From Alloacidobacterium sp035547425 (GTDB lineage: Bacteria > Acidobacteriota > Terriglobia > Terriglobales > Acidobacteriaceae): a stretch of DNA of 64,000 nucleotides. The stretch lies in NCBI GenBank assembly GCA_035547425.1, contig DASZUU010000044.1, forward strand, positions 1-64,000, given 5' to 3'. The notes below the pieces were generated by a model. It did not search any database and had not been told where the DNA came from. It worked only from the letters and a program-made list of their open reading frames with translations. This document shows, piece after piece, positions 17,184-25,619 of the stretch. Within the stretch, counting starts at the first letter, position 1. Each line of letters opens with the position of its first letter. Both the position numbers and the translations under genes were made by a program.

Positions 17184-20100
17184 TACTTGTCTCCCTTCGT
17201 CTGTATCTGCACCAGCCCATTCCCGGGCATCCTATAATCGGACCTTTGCCATTTGCGTTCTACTTCTACGCCCTGTTGCGGAGTTGGATGTCCATAACGG
17301 AAATTGATACGCGGCAAAGGGTTTTCGCCTTGCCATGGAAGCACTTTCATCTTTACAGGCGTCTCTTTGTAAGCTGGTGTGTGTGTTTTGCGGTCGGCGT
17401 AACTTCCGGTTAATAGATTTACAGGATGCTCAGCCGAGTTCAATGGCATATACAACTGATTGCCTTTCACGCGATCAGTTACAAGCACGCGTGTGCGAAT
17501 TTCTCCATGGCGCGAGGTAATGTCTACCCAATGGCCGGTAGTAATACCGCGTTCTTCCGCCAGTTCAGGCGATACTTCAATAAAACGATGCGGCGTCTCT
17601 TCTTTAACGCCGGCCACACGATACGTCATGTTGCCTTCATGGAAATGCTCCAGGAGCCGGCCATTGTTGAGGTGAAGATCAAATTCGCTATCTTCCGCAT
17701 CGCAGGGCGGAAGCCACTCGAGCGGATAGAAGTTGGCCTTCCCGTCAGGAAATTTGAAGCCCTTGGTGTAGAGCAGCGGTTCGTCTGAACCATCGATCGC
17801 GACAGGCCACTGGAGGGTTTTGTATCCTGCAAGCCGGTCGTAAGTGACGCCGGCAAACATAGGCGCTAACGATGCCGATTCGTGCATGATGTCGGCGGGA
17901 TGGGTGTAGTTCCAATTCGCGCCCAGCTTGTTGGCGATCAGCTGGACGATTTCCCAATCGGGCTTGCTCTCGCCCAAAGGCTCAAAGACCTTATAAAGCC
18001 GCTGAATACGACGCTCCGTACTGACGAAGGTGCCGTCTTTTTCCAGACTGGGACTTGCTGGAAGTATGACATCAGCAAAACGGCAGGTTTCACTAAAGAA
18101 AATATCCTGAACTACAAAGAAATCGAGCCGGGCAAATCCCTCGCCAACGCGATTGGCATTTGAATCGGCGCTATACATATCCTCGCCAAAGAGATAAATT
18201 GCCTTCAATTTGCCGTCGAATATCGCATCTATCATTTCGTGGTTGTCGAGGCCCTTGCTGGTGGGAAGCTTTACGCCCCAGGCCTTCTCGTAGCGTTGGC
18301 GAACTTCTTCATCCTCAACCTTGTCGTAGCCGGGATAATAAATTGGCATGCAGCCGAAATCGCTTGCACCCTGCACATTATTATGCCCGCGCAGCGGATA
18401 CGCGCCGGTTCCCGGACGCATGTAATTTCCGGTAGCCAGCAATAAATTCGAGATCGCAGTAGAAGTATCTGATCCTCCGCAATGCTGCGTGACGCCCATG
18501 GCCCACAAGGCGCAGACGGATGGCGCAGAAGCAATTTCTTCCGCTACTTGAATCAGCACTTCTCGTGAAATGCCGGTGACGCTCTCTGCAAATTCAAGCG
18601 TGAATGGCTCCAGACTTTTTACATATTCATCAAACTTGTTGACCCACTGATGGATGAAATCTACTTTTTCTTTTCCCTCATCAATAATGTATTTCGTAAT
18701 TGCCGAGAGCCATACAAGGTCGGTACTGGGCTTCGGCCTTAGATGAATATCGGCGCGACGAGCCATTTCGTGCTCGCGCAAATCAGCCACAATCAACTTC
18801 TGCCCGTGCAGCTTGTGTGCTCTCTTTACACGTGTAGCCAGCACAGGATGGCTTTCCGCCGTATTGCTGCCGATAATCAGCACGAGCGACGCTTGCGCTA
18901 TATCGCTGATCGAACCGGAGTCGCCTCCATAACCAACTGTACGGAACAGCCCTTGCGTTGCCGGCGACTGGCAATAGCGTGAGCAGTTGTCTACATTGTT
19001 GGTGCCAATCACAGCTCGCGCCAGCTTTTGCATGACATAGTTCTCTTCATTTGTGCATTTAGAAGAGGAAATCAACCCTATTGAGTCTGGGCCATGCTCT
19101 GATTTAATTTCGCTCAATCGACGCCCGATCAAATCGATCGCTTCGCCCCATGTTGCTTCACGAAACCCGTCGCCTTCACGGATAAGTGGCTTCTGCAAGC
19201 GATCCTTGTGATTGACGAAATCCCAACCGAACTTGCCTTTGACGCACGTGGAAATATTGTTGGCCGCGCCTTCACCCGGCTCAACTTTCAGAATGTGACG
19301 ATCTTTCGTCCAGATATCAAACGAGCAGCCTACACCGCAGTAGGTGCAGACTGTCTTTGTCCTCTTTACGCGGACTTCCCGCATCTTTGCTTCTGTCTCA
19401 GAGAGTTGCAGAATTGGACCGTAACCAGTCTCCGGCTCGACTGCTTTCACCAGATCGATCATGCCGTTCAGCGCATCGATGGGCCAATGCGTAAAATAAC
19501 CGGCTTCGCCCAGCATGGACTTTTCCATAAGCGCATTGCAGGGGCAGACGGTGATGCAATGACCGCAGCTTACACAGCTCGATCCTGCGATTTGTTCTCC
19601 TCCATCCCACAGCACGCGGGGATGTTTGTCTTCCCATCGAATCGACAATGTTTCATTCACTTGCACATTCTGGCAGGCTTCCACACAGCGTCCGCAAAGA
19701 ATGCACTGGTCCGGATCATAACGATAAAAAGGATTGGAAAAGTCTTTTTCGTACGGCTTTGGCTTAAAAGGGTGCTTTTGGTGTTCGACATTGAGAAGCG
19801 CTGTCGTGTTATGTATGGTGCAGTTGCCGTTGTTGTTATCGCATACCGTGCAATACAGCATATGATTGCCAAGGATGCGATCGAAAGCTTCGCACTGTGC
19901 CGAACGCGCTTTGCCTGACTCGGTAACCACATTCATTCCGGCTGTAACTTTTGCGCCACAAGCACGCAGAAGATTGCCATCGACCTCAACCATGCATGTA
20001 TCGCAGGTTTGGATGGGTCCAAGGTGATGGTGATAGCACACCTGCGGAACCTGCTTTCCTGTTCGATTGATGGCATCGATCAGCGGCTCGGTTTCGTATG

Positions 20101-20206
20101 CAATTGCCGATGAGCCGTCGATAGTAATTTCACAGGATGGAAGATGGATTGGTGGATCAGGCAGTGATGAGACGAGGTGATTCGAGGCCTCTATAACGCG
20201 CATCAT
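17183..20206 (-). CDS. Molybdopterin formate dehydrogenase alpha subunit
   Basis: Oxidises formate to carbon dioxide using a bis-MGD cofactor and a chain of iron-sulfur clusters. In 1007 residues: a plant-type [2Fe-2S] domain (Cys at about 57, 68, 71, 83), a Cys/His-rich loop (CTVCDNNNGNC), two [4Fe-4S] ferredoxin sets (168/171/174/178 and 211/214/217/221), the proximal [4Fe-4S] site (287/290/294/321) and the molybdopterin domains. The metal ligand is Cys at about 412, not selenocysteine, and the next residue is Gln (SRYCQSP) where classical formate dehydrogenases have His. No twin-arginine signal is seen, so it is cytoplasmic. AAAGGA precedes a tandem ATGATG. Coupled to a DUF1641 gene. Confidence 0.92.
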   Translation of the reverse strand: MMRVIEASNHLVSSLPDPPIHLPSCEITIDGSSAIAYETEPLIDAINRTGKQVPQVCYHHHLGPIQTCDTCMVEVDGNLLRACGAKVTAGMNVVTESGKARSAQCEAFDRILGNHMLYCTVCDNNNGNCTIHNTTALLNVEHQKHPFKPKPYEKDFSNPFYRYDPDQCILCGRCVEACQNVQVNETLSIRWEDKHPRVLWDGGEQIAGSSCVSCGHCITVCPCNALMEKSMLGEAGYFTHWPIDALNGMIDLVKAVEPETGYGPILQLSETEAKMREVRVKRTKTVCTYCGVGCSFDIWTKDRHILKVEPGEGAANNISTCVKGKFGWDFVNHKDRLQKPLIREGDGFREATWGEAIDLIGRRLSEIKSEHGPDSIGLISSSKCTNEENYVMQKLARAVIGTNNVDNCSRYCQSPATQGLFRTVGYGGDSGSISDIAQASLVLIIGSNTAESHPVLATRVKRAHKLHGQKLIVADLREHEMARRADIHLRPKPSTDLVWLSAITKYIIDEGKEKVDFIHQWVNKFDEYVKSLEPFTLEFAESVTGISREVLIQVAEEIASAPSVCALWAMGVTQHCGGSDTSTAISNLLLATGNYMRPGTGAYPLRGHNNVQGASDFGCMPIYYPGYDKVEDEEVRQRYEKAWGVKLPTSKGLDNHEMIDAIFDGKLKAIYLFGEDMYSADSNANRVGEGFARLDFFVVQDIFFSETCRFADVILPASPSLEKDGTFVSTERRIQRLYKVFEPLGESKPDWEIVQLIANKLGANWNYTHPADIMHESASLAPMFAGVTYDRLAGYKTLQWPVAIDGSDEPLLYTKGFKFPDGKANFYPLEWLPPCDAEDSEFDLHLNNGRLLEHFHEGNMTYRVAGVKEETPHRFIEVSPELAEERGITTGHWVDITSRHGEIRTRVLVTDRVKGNQLYMPLNSAEHPVNLLTGSYADRKTHTPAYKETPVKMKVLPWQGENPLPRINFRYGHPTPQQGVEVERKWQRSDYRMPGNGLVQIQTKGDK

Positions 20207-20294
20207 AAGCTATCCTTTACCCGTTGGATGCAGTGCTTTACATTTTTCGCTGCCACATTCGTTCTGCAGTCGAACATAAAACGCGCACATAAGG

Positions 20295-20300
20295 TACATT
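20295..20300 (+). promoter_or_regulatory. Candidate -10 box for leaderless dehydratase gene
   Basis: TACATT, then 6 bases (GGCAAC), then the ATG at 20307. No ribosome binding site is present. It lies in the roughly 100-base divergent spacer shared with the formate dehydrogenase gene. Confidence 0.45.
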
Positions 20301-20306
20301 GGCAAC

Positions 20307-21269
20307 ATGCAATTGCCCTCACTCGACGATATCCAGCGCGCCAGCGACATTGTGCATACCGTTATGCCGCCGACGGCACAGTATACTTGGCCGCTTCTGA
20401 ACGCGCGAGCCGGCGCTGAAATCTGGGTAAAGCATGAAAATCACTCCCCCGTAGGCGCGTTTAAATTACGCGGCGCTATGGTTTACATGGACTGGCTAAA
20501 ACAACATCACCCGGAGGTTACCGGCGTTGTTGCTGCCACCAGGGGCAATCACGGTCAGGGAGTAGCTCTTGCCGCTGCGCGCTATGGCCTGACCGCCACC
20601 ATTGTCGTTCCACTTGGAAACAGCCGCGAGAAAAACCGTGCCATGAAATCGCTGGGTGGCGAGTTGATAGAGCACGGCAGTGATTTTCAAGCAGCGCTTG
20701 AGTTTGCTATCGCGCTTGCTAATCAGCGCAGGATGCACATGGTGCCCTCGTTTCATCCGCTGCTGGTTCATGGCACGGGAACGTATGCTTTCGAACTGCT
20801 TACGGCGGTTCCAGCTCTCGATATGATCTACGTGCCCATCGGACTAGGCTCTTCGATTTGCGGAGTGATCTCCGTTCGCAATGCACTTGGACATGGCGCC
20901 AAGATAGTGGGTGTCGTTGCGGAAGAAGCGCCGGCCTATGCTCTCTCTTTCCGTGAAAAGCAAGCAATTTCGCATTCTGCCAATTCAAGGCTTGCAGATG
21001 GCCTTTCTTGCCGCGTGCCCGTGCCGGATGCCTTGGAAATTATGCTGTCCTATGTCGATCATATTGTTTCAGTGAGCGAAGCAGAGATAGCGGCTGCCAT
21101 GCGTGCCTATTATGAAGACACCCACAACATTGCTGAAGGCGCTGCAGCCGCCGCTCTTGCAGGCGCGCTGAAAGAGCGCAAGGCACTGCAAGGCAAGCGT
21201 GTAGGCGTGGTCCTCACCGGAGGAAATGTCGATCGTGAAATTTTTCTGGAAGCGTTAACGCAGGCATGA
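20307..21269 (+). CDS. Threonine/serine dehydratase-like PLP enzyme
   Basis: Fold type II PLP enzyme of 320 residues, similar to threonine dehydratases without the C-terminal regulatory ACT domains (catabolic type). The PLP lysine is K53 in the motif PVGAFKLRGA, the substrate loop is TRGNHGQGVA, and the phosphate-binding loop is GLGSSICG (the family usually has a GGGGL-like sequence). It would deaminate threonine or serine to a 2-oxo acid and ammonia; a hydroxy-amino-acid racemase or hydroxyaspartate dehydratase cannot be excluded. The next gene, a thioesterase, overlaps its stop (ATGA). Confidence 0.85.
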   Translation: MQLPSLDDIQRASDIVHTVMPPTAQYTWPLLNARAGAEIWVKHENHSPVGAFKLRGAMVYMDWLKQHHPEVTGVVAATRGNHGQGVALAAARYGLTATIVVPLGNSREKNRAMKSLGGELIEHGSDFQAALEFAIALANQRRMHMVPSFHPLLVHGTGTYAFELLTAVPALDMIYVPIGLGSSICGVISVRNALGHGAKIVGVVAEEAPAYALSFREKQAISHSANSRLADGLSCRVPVPDALEIMLSYVDHIVSVSEAEIAAAMRAYYEDTHNIAEGAAAAALAGALKERKALQGKRVGVVLTGGNVDREIFLEALTQA

Positions 21270-21721
21270 GTTCAACAAAACTGAGAACGCTCGCGCATGA
21301 CGCTCTTCATCGCTGCTTCGGGTGCGGCAATGCAAATAAATCCGGCCTGCGCTTGAAGTTTTTCCTCGATGAGCAGCAACAAGTGATCTCACCAGTTCGA
21401 TTGGCCCGCCGCTTCGAAGGACCTCCTGGTTATGCTCACGGCGGCATTATTGCCACGCTGCTGGATGAAGCTATGAGCAAGGCAAATCGCCAGCATGGCA
21501 TCACTGCCATGACCCGGCAGATGGACGTGCAGTACCTGCTTCCGGTGCCTCTGCAACAGCCTCTTACGATCCGAGGCCGCCGTGTCTCCTATGAAGGCCG
21601 AAAACACTGGTGTGAGGCTGAAATCTTAAATAAGGACAACCATGTGCTTGCTCGTGGAAAGGCTCTTTTTATCGCGGTCGATCGCAGCACATTGATAAAG
21701 TTCGCCAGGATTGACAAATAG
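21266..21721 (+). CDS. PaaI-like hotdog-fold thioesterase
   Basis: A 151-residue single hotdog domain of the 4HBT/PaaI group. Residues 16-25 (HRCFGCGNAN) and the following GLRLKF are typical of a subfamily with an N-terminal CFGCG motif, and the catalytic-loop stretch is YAHGGIIATLLDEAMS. It probably hydrolyses an acyl-CoA; the substrate is unknown. Its ATG overlaps the dehydratase stop by four bases, so both proteins are made from one message. Confidence 0.85.
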   Translation: MSSTKLRTLAHDALHRCFGCGNANKSGLRLKFFLDEQQQVISPVRLARRFEGPPGYAHGGIIATLLDEAMSKANRQHGITAMTRQMDVQYLLPVPLQQPLTIRGRRVSYEGRKHWCEAEILNKDNHVLARGKALFIAVDRSTLIKFARIDK

Positions 21722-21747
21722 GTTCCGCCATTTTAAAAAAGAAATCA

Positions 21748-21825
21748 GTGGTGAAGGAGTTCACCCTTAACCGCTGCTCTTCCATTTCTTTTTAAAGAAA
21801 GCCGATGAGCAGATGATGACTCCTG
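21748..21825 (+). promoter_or_regulatory. Fluoride riboswitch (crcB motif)
   Basis: The sequence fits the fluoride riboswitch aptamer. The first stem GGTGA (21750-21754) pairs with TCACC (21761-21765); conserved AACCGC follows; a second stem pairs CTGCTC (21774-21779) with GAGCAG (21807-21812); and the signature GATGACTCCT occupies 21815-21824. The pseudoknot pairs AGGAGT (21755-21760) with ACTCCT (21819-21824). It lies upstream of the fluoride exporter gene crcB, its usual target. Fluoride binding should turn on crcB. Confidence 0.93.
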
Positions 21826-21846
21826 ACAGGGAATCCTGTTACGGAG
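21820..21846 (+). promoter_or_regulatory. Competing hairpin, possible expression platform
   Basis: CTCC (21820-21823) can pair with GGAG (21843-21846) around an inner stem ACAGG/CCTGT (21826-21830 with 21835-21839). It uses the same CTCC that the riboswitch pseudoknot needs, so the two structures exclude each other. There is no T-run after it, so the off state may not be simple intrinsic termination. A second hairpin, CTGTATT/AATACAG (21915-21921 with 21928-21934), sits just before the ribosome binding site of crcB. Confidence 0.5.
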
Positions 21847-21948
21847 CCATCTCTTCTACAAGATCCCTGACAAAAGTTCAACCGTATCACGCAGATTGCA
21901 GGCAATCAATATTGCTGTATTTTGCGCAATACAGAGAAAGAGGGAAAC

Positions 21949-22326
21949 TTGCAGAAGTATTTTTTTATCGCTCTGGGCGGCTCCCTAGGCTCTCTCACTC
22001 GCTATTGGGTAGGGACCGCGATTGCCGGACGTTTGGGAACAAAATTCCCCTATGGCACATTTGTCATCAATATAACTGCATGCATCATCATTGGATTCTC
22101 GCTCGCCTTTCTCGGGAGACGAACCTCGTTCAATCCAGCCTTGAGATACCTTATTCCTGTTGGATTTGTGGGCGCATACAGCACATTTTCCACTTTTGAA
22201 TGGGAGACTTTTCAAAACCTTCAGATCGGCTCTTATCTTACTGCCGGACTGTATGTGGGATTGAGTATTGTTCTGGGTTTACTTGCTGTCTGGTGCGGTG
22301 TAATTGCGGGAAGGGCCGTTTCGTAA
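21949..22326 (+). CDS. crcB: Fluoride exporter CrcB/Fluc
   Basis: Dual-topology fluoride channel of the inner membrane that exports toxic fluoride. It has 125 residues and four helices. Family motifs: GGSLGSLTRYW near the N-terminus, the pore Asn in GTFVINITACIIIGF, and the phenylalanine-box loop GFVGAYSTFSTFEWE. I chose the TTG at 21949: AGAGGGA lies five bases upstream, and the family begins with a short run directly before the first helix (here QKYFFIALGG). A longer frame from 21922 would add nine charged residues. Controlled by the upstream fluoride riboswitch. Confidence 0.95.
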   Translation: MQKYFFIALGGSLGSLTRYWVGTAIAGRLGTKFPYGTFVINITACIIIGFSLAFLGRRTSFNPALRYLIPVGFVGAYSTFSTFEWETFQNLQIGSYLTAGLYVGLSIVLGLLAVWCGVIAGRAVS

Positions 22327-22333
22327 ACGGCCC
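22313..22333. terminator. Hairpin between convergent crcB and bshC
   Basis: A 9-bp perfect stem, GGGCCGTTT (22313-22321) with AAACGGCCC (22325-22333), loop CGT. It contains the crcB stop codon. No long T-run follows, so its strength is uncertain; it could serve both converging genes. Confidence 0.45.
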
Positions 22334-22350
22334 GGCATAATCATTAACTT

Positions 22351-23955
22351 CTATAAATACAATGCTTTGTGCCCCGGACATTCCTGAGCGGCGTTTTCGA
22401 TGAGTACATCGACGAGATGCTCACTATAGCGAGACAGGAAAAACGCGGCACCAATGGTTCTTTCCTGCAGATGATTTCCCGGCGACAGGCTTAGATAAAG
22501 CGCATCGACATGGCGGCGAAGACTCGCTTCTTTCTGAAGCTGATAATTTGCCGCCAGACGACGTAACCGGTTCATCTGATAACGCATTTTCGAAGCTGCA
22601 ACATCGGCTGAGCGTCCAAGACTTGCATCCATGGCATGCATCCAAGCAGAAACGCTCTTCAGCTCTTCATCAAGCGCGTTTCCGGCAGCTGCCAGCTTTT
22701 TCTTGCCCTCAATCGGAATATTGCGTGCGCCTAAACGCTGCGCCATATCTTCAGGACGCATTGTCCATAAATCCATAAGAGCAACTTCATGCTGCTGAAG
22801 GACTTCTGCTATTGCCGGTTCGATTAAAGTGGCGCTTAAACGGGGCAAAATGGGCGTTACACGGCCCAAAATTCGCTGATATACCACCTGCGATTGCGCA
22901 AAATAGGCCACTTCCGCCGGACCGCCTACGTAAGCTGAGGTAGGAAGAATCGCGTCCTGAAACACTGCTCGTAATAAAGCATTAGGACTAAAACGTTCAG
23001 GTTCAACTTGAAGAATATCCAGTAACTCGCTGGCATTATAGGCATTTTTCCCTGCATTCCATTCCCCGTCCCCTCTCCGCTTCAATGGCAAACGGGTGCC
23101 CGTTTCCGCATCGATCAGAAATAGCAGGCTGCTCTGCTGCCCAACCAATACCTGGGAATGGTAGCCGGCAGCGGCCAGCTCCTGATCGCGCCGGACCAAA
23201 TCTTCATACAGGCTATCTGCCTCGGTAATAGCTTTTCTTAACACATCTGAGCCGAGGGCGTGAAATGCACGCGTGGAGGCATCAATCACGATAAGTCCAT
23301 GCGCGGCAAAGGTCTTCGCAATCCACTTTCCAAAGGCCTGACCAAAGGTTGCGTCCGGGATATAACACTCTTCCAGAAGATCGAGCAGCGGCCCCGGACC
23401 GAGCAATTCCATTGCCTGGTCAAGAACATTTCGTATGTGTGGTCCCAGATGCAGGCCACCTACAGAAACCTGGTAAGGTTCCCGTTCAAGAGCAAGCTTC
23501 AACGTCTGCAATTCTCGACGCGAAGGCAATGCGACGTGATCAGCTTCGGCAAGGTCATGATCCTCGCTGGCCAGCCAGAAAACAGGCACATGCGGATATC
23601 CAGCTAAAGTAGCATCCTGCGCTTTGCGAATAATCGTGGCCGTTTTAAAAAGCGTAAAGAGCGGGCCGCCGAAAAGAGCTACCTGCTGGCCGGTAACAAC
23701 AGCGCCGGCCCCGTTACGAAGGCGCTCAATATTTTCAAATGTCTTTGGGCCCGCTCCGAAGGAGCGATTTTGCTCGACGAGCAAGTCGGCAACTTGCTCT
23801 CGTATGGAGGGGGTGAGTGATGGAGTACGGGTCGCCCATTCCTGCGAATAAGGACTTTGCGCGTAATACGGCAGCGATGTGCGACTCTGCGCGTAATCCA
23901 TGAAGAGGCGCGAGAGATGCGGCAGTATGGTGATGGGAAAACACTCTGTGTGCAA
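22351..23955 (-). CDS. bshC: Bacillithiol biosynthesis cysteine-adding enzyme BshC
   Basis: Putative last enzyme of bacillithiol synthesis, adding cysteine to glucosaminyl-malate in the cytoplasm. Its 534 residues match the family length. Landmarks: CFPITILPHLSRLFMDY at the start, the nucleotide-fold segment VVTGQQVALFGGPLFTLFKTATII (about 86-109), FWLASEDHDLAEADH, and the C-terminal coiled-coil region (MRYQMNRLRRLAANYQLQKE). BshC is known outside Firmicutes, including in Acidobacteriota. Start is TTG with a GGAG about ten bases upstream. BshA and BshB are not in the window. Confidence 0.93.
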   Translation of the reverse strand: MHTECFPITILPHLSRLFMDYAQSRTSLPYYAQSPYSQEWATRTPSLTPSIREQVADLLVEQNRSFGAGPKTFENIERLRNGAGAVVTGQQVALFGGPLFTLFKTATIIRKAQDATLAGYPHVPVFWLASEDHDLAEADHVALPSRRELQTLKLALEREPYQVSVGGLHLGPHIRNVLDQAMELLGPGPLLDLLEECYIPDATFGQAFGKWIAKTFAAHGLIVIDASTRAFHALGSDVLRKAITEADSLYEDLVRRDQELAAAGYHSQVLVGQQSSLLFLIDAETGTRLPLKRRGDGEWNAGKNAYNASELLDILQVEPERFSPNALLRAVFQDAILPTSAYVGGPAEVAYFAQSQVVYQRILGRVTPILPRLSATLIEPAIAEVLQQHEVALMDLWTMRPEDMAQRLGARNIPIEGKKKLAAAGNALDEELKSVSAWMHAMDASLGRSADVAASKMRYQMNRLRRLAANYQLQKEASLRRHVDALYLSLSPGNHLQERTIGAAFFLSRYSEHLVDVLIENAAQECPGHKALYL

Positions 23956-23996
23956 GTCGTTCGTACTCCAACCGCGTGCGATTCTGTTTCAGTGTC

Positions 23997-24851
23997 TCAC
24001 GCGTCTGTAAATTTGCCCCGTCTGTCTTTCCGAAGAAGCGATTCAAGCTCTTTTCGGTTTTGTACCGGAAGCGTCTCCACCGCGTGCCGGGCCAGCGAGA
24101 TATAAATCTCCCTCAGCATCGGATGCTGTTGTAGCGACTGAAGATGCAGTCTAATTGTTTCAATATCGCCACGCGCAAAAGCGCCGCTGAAACTCTTCCC
24201 TTCTCCACGCTCAAAGATGTTCTTCATCGTGGCCTGTGCCAAGGCGGCGATCCATTGCCTGGCGTTCGCATCCGAAAGTCCCGCCAGCCGCGCCATAGCC
24301 AATGCGGCGGAAAAGTGGCTAACGAGGAGCGGCGATGCCATAGTAGCCGCCGCATGATAGAGCGGTTTTTCCTTGGTCCGCACGGGGAAGGGTTTACCGC
24401 CAAGTTTTCGAACAAGCGCATTCATCCGTGAATCAATAGCCGCGCGAGCTTCCACGGCAAAGAGCACTCCTGAAAGCGGCACGGGGGTGCGCGTCGGGAA
24501 GCTCATCACGGGAGCCAGAGAGGCCACCTCTGCTCCCCGGCGCTTTACAGAATCGAGCGGGGCGACGCTCAGGGCTCCGCTCGAATGCACAACAATTTGA
24601 CCGTCAAGACGTTTTCGCTGCGCTGCTATGCTTTCCGCCACGCCGACAATCTCGGCGTCGCGTACGCATATCCACAAAATCCGGGCGTCCAGAGAGGCGT
24701 CTTCAAGGCGTATGAGCGGCCAGCCCGATGTTTTTTTCGTCGAGCGCCCTATGGTTTCAGCTAAAGGAATTTTCGCAGCGCGGCATGCATGCGCCAGCGA
24801 AGTGCCCCAGTTCCCCATTCCAATGATGGAGACGTTTGTTTTCCCAGGCAT
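23997..24851 (-). CDS. Rossmann-fold DUF2520 protein (P5C reductase-like)
   Basis: NAD(P)-binding protein of about 284 residues. The Rossmann motif NVSIIGMGNWGTSLAHA starts at residue 6, and the C-terminal helical DUF2520 domain contains YHAAATMASPLLVSHFSAA. The family resembles pyrroline-5-carboxylate reductase or ketopantoate reductase folds, but its reaction is not established. I chose the ATG at 24851: a -10-like TATCAT lies 6 bases upstream, and longer frames run into the divergent NUDIX gene. It is 41 bases upstream of bshC on the same strand, so the two may be co-transcribed. Confidence 0.82.
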   Translation of the reverse strand: MPGKTNVSIIGMGNWGTSLAHACRAAKIPLAETIGRSTKKTSGWPLIRLEDASLDARILWICVRDAEIVGVAESIAAQRKRLDGQIVVHSSGALSVAPLDSVKRRGAEVASLAPVMSFPTRTPVPLSGVLFAVEARAAIDSRMNALVRKLGGKPFPVRTKEKPLYHAAATMASPLLVSHFSAALAMARLAGLSDANARQWIAALAQATMKNIFERGEGKSFSGAFARGDIETIRLHLQSLQQHPMLREIYISLARHAVETLPVQNRKELESLLRKDRRGKFTDA

Positions 24852-24857
24852 AACCGG

Positions 24858-24863
24858 ATGATA
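24858..24863 (-). promoter_or_regulatory. Candidate -10 box for leaderless DUF2520 gene
   Basis: TATCAT on the minus strand followed by CCGGTT and then the ATG at 24851. Same 6-base spacing as at other leaderless candidates. Confidence 0.45.
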
Positions 24864-24894
24864 CGGTAAAGGAAATCTATTTGAGAGGATTCGC

Positions 24895-25494
24895 ATGCCA
24901 TTGAAGAAAGCCCACAAGCCAGCCCTGACTTCCAAGAAAGCCCATGTCGAGGTGCTCTCATCTGAAGTGGCCTTTGAAGGGCCGCTTTTCCGCGTAGAGC
25001 GCGATGAAGTGCGCGAGCCGGGTGGTCATGTGGCAAAACGCGACGTGGTACGTCACGGAGGCTCAGTTGTCATTCTTGCAGTTGTAGATTCCAGTAAGCG
25101 CGACCCGCTCATCGTAATGGAACGCCAATACCGCCATGCCGCGGGCCAGTATCTTTGGGAAGTGCCCGCAGGCAAGATGGACGAGGGCGAAGAGCGCCTG
25201 GCAGCAGCAAAACGCGAATTGATCGAGGAAACCGGTTATCGGGCGAAAAAATGGACAAAGCTGGTGCGTTATTTTGCCAGTCCCGGTTTTTTGGGCGAAT
25301 GGATGCAGGTTTTTCTTGCCGAAGGACTCACCGCGGGCGAAGCCGCTCCGGAAGAAGATGAACTGCTGGAGGTGGTGCTGGTGCCCCTCTCCGAAGTATT
25401 GCGCATGATTGATGAGGGAAAAATTCTCGACGGTAAAACGCTGGTGTCCGTTCAGCTTTATGAACGTCTTCGCAAAAGAAAACGCGCTAAGTGA
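24895..25494 (+). CDS. NUDIX hydrolase, ADP-ribose pyrophosphatase-like
   Basis: Hydrolyses a nucleoside diphosphate linked to another moiety, most likely ADP-ribose. It has 199 residues. The Nudix box spans about residues 93-115 (GKMDEGE, then AAAKRELIEETGY), with the metal-binding REL-EE. The flanking YLWEVPAGK and the ERQYRHA motif at about 76-82 are typical of the ADP-ribose pyrophosphatase group. A good ribosome binding site (GAGAGGA) precedes the ATG. It is divergent from the DUF2520 gene with a 43-base spacer. Confidence 0.9.
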   Translation: MPLKKAHKPALTSKKAHVEVLSSEVAFEGPLFRVERDEVREPGGHVAKRDVVRHGGSVVILAVVDSSKRDPLIVMERQYRHAAGQYLWEVPAGKMDEGEERLAAAKRELIEETGYRAKKWTKLVRYFASPGFLGEWMQVFLAEGLTAGEAAPEEDELLEVVLVPLSEVLRMIDEGKILDGKTLVSVQLYERLRKRKRAK

Positions 25495-25500
25495 CTGATT

Positions 25501-25529
25501 TTGTGTAGAAACACTTTCTTCCATACCAT
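25501..25529 (+). promoter_or_regulatory. Promoter of the cold-shock gene
   Basis: TTGTGT (25501-25506) and TACCAT (25524-25529) are separated by exactly 17 bases. Transcription from about 25536 would give an 84-base leader, in line with the long leaders of cold-shock genes. Confidence 0.45.
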
Positions 25530-25573
25530 GAAGAAAACCAAAGCTGCCTGACGTGCGTCTTTATCTGCAAGCA

Positions 25574-25590
25574 GGTTGGTATCCCCAACC
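25574..25590 (+). promoter_or_regulatory. Leader hairpin of the cold-shock gene
   Basis: GGTTGG (25574-25579) pairs with CCAACC (25585-25590) across a 5-base loop, in the leader about 30 bases before the start codon and upstream of the AGGAAGG ribosome binding site. It may take part in temperature control of translation. Confidence 0.35.
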
Positions 25591-25619
25591 GTAATCTGCT
25601 TCAGGAAGGTTCAAGGCTT

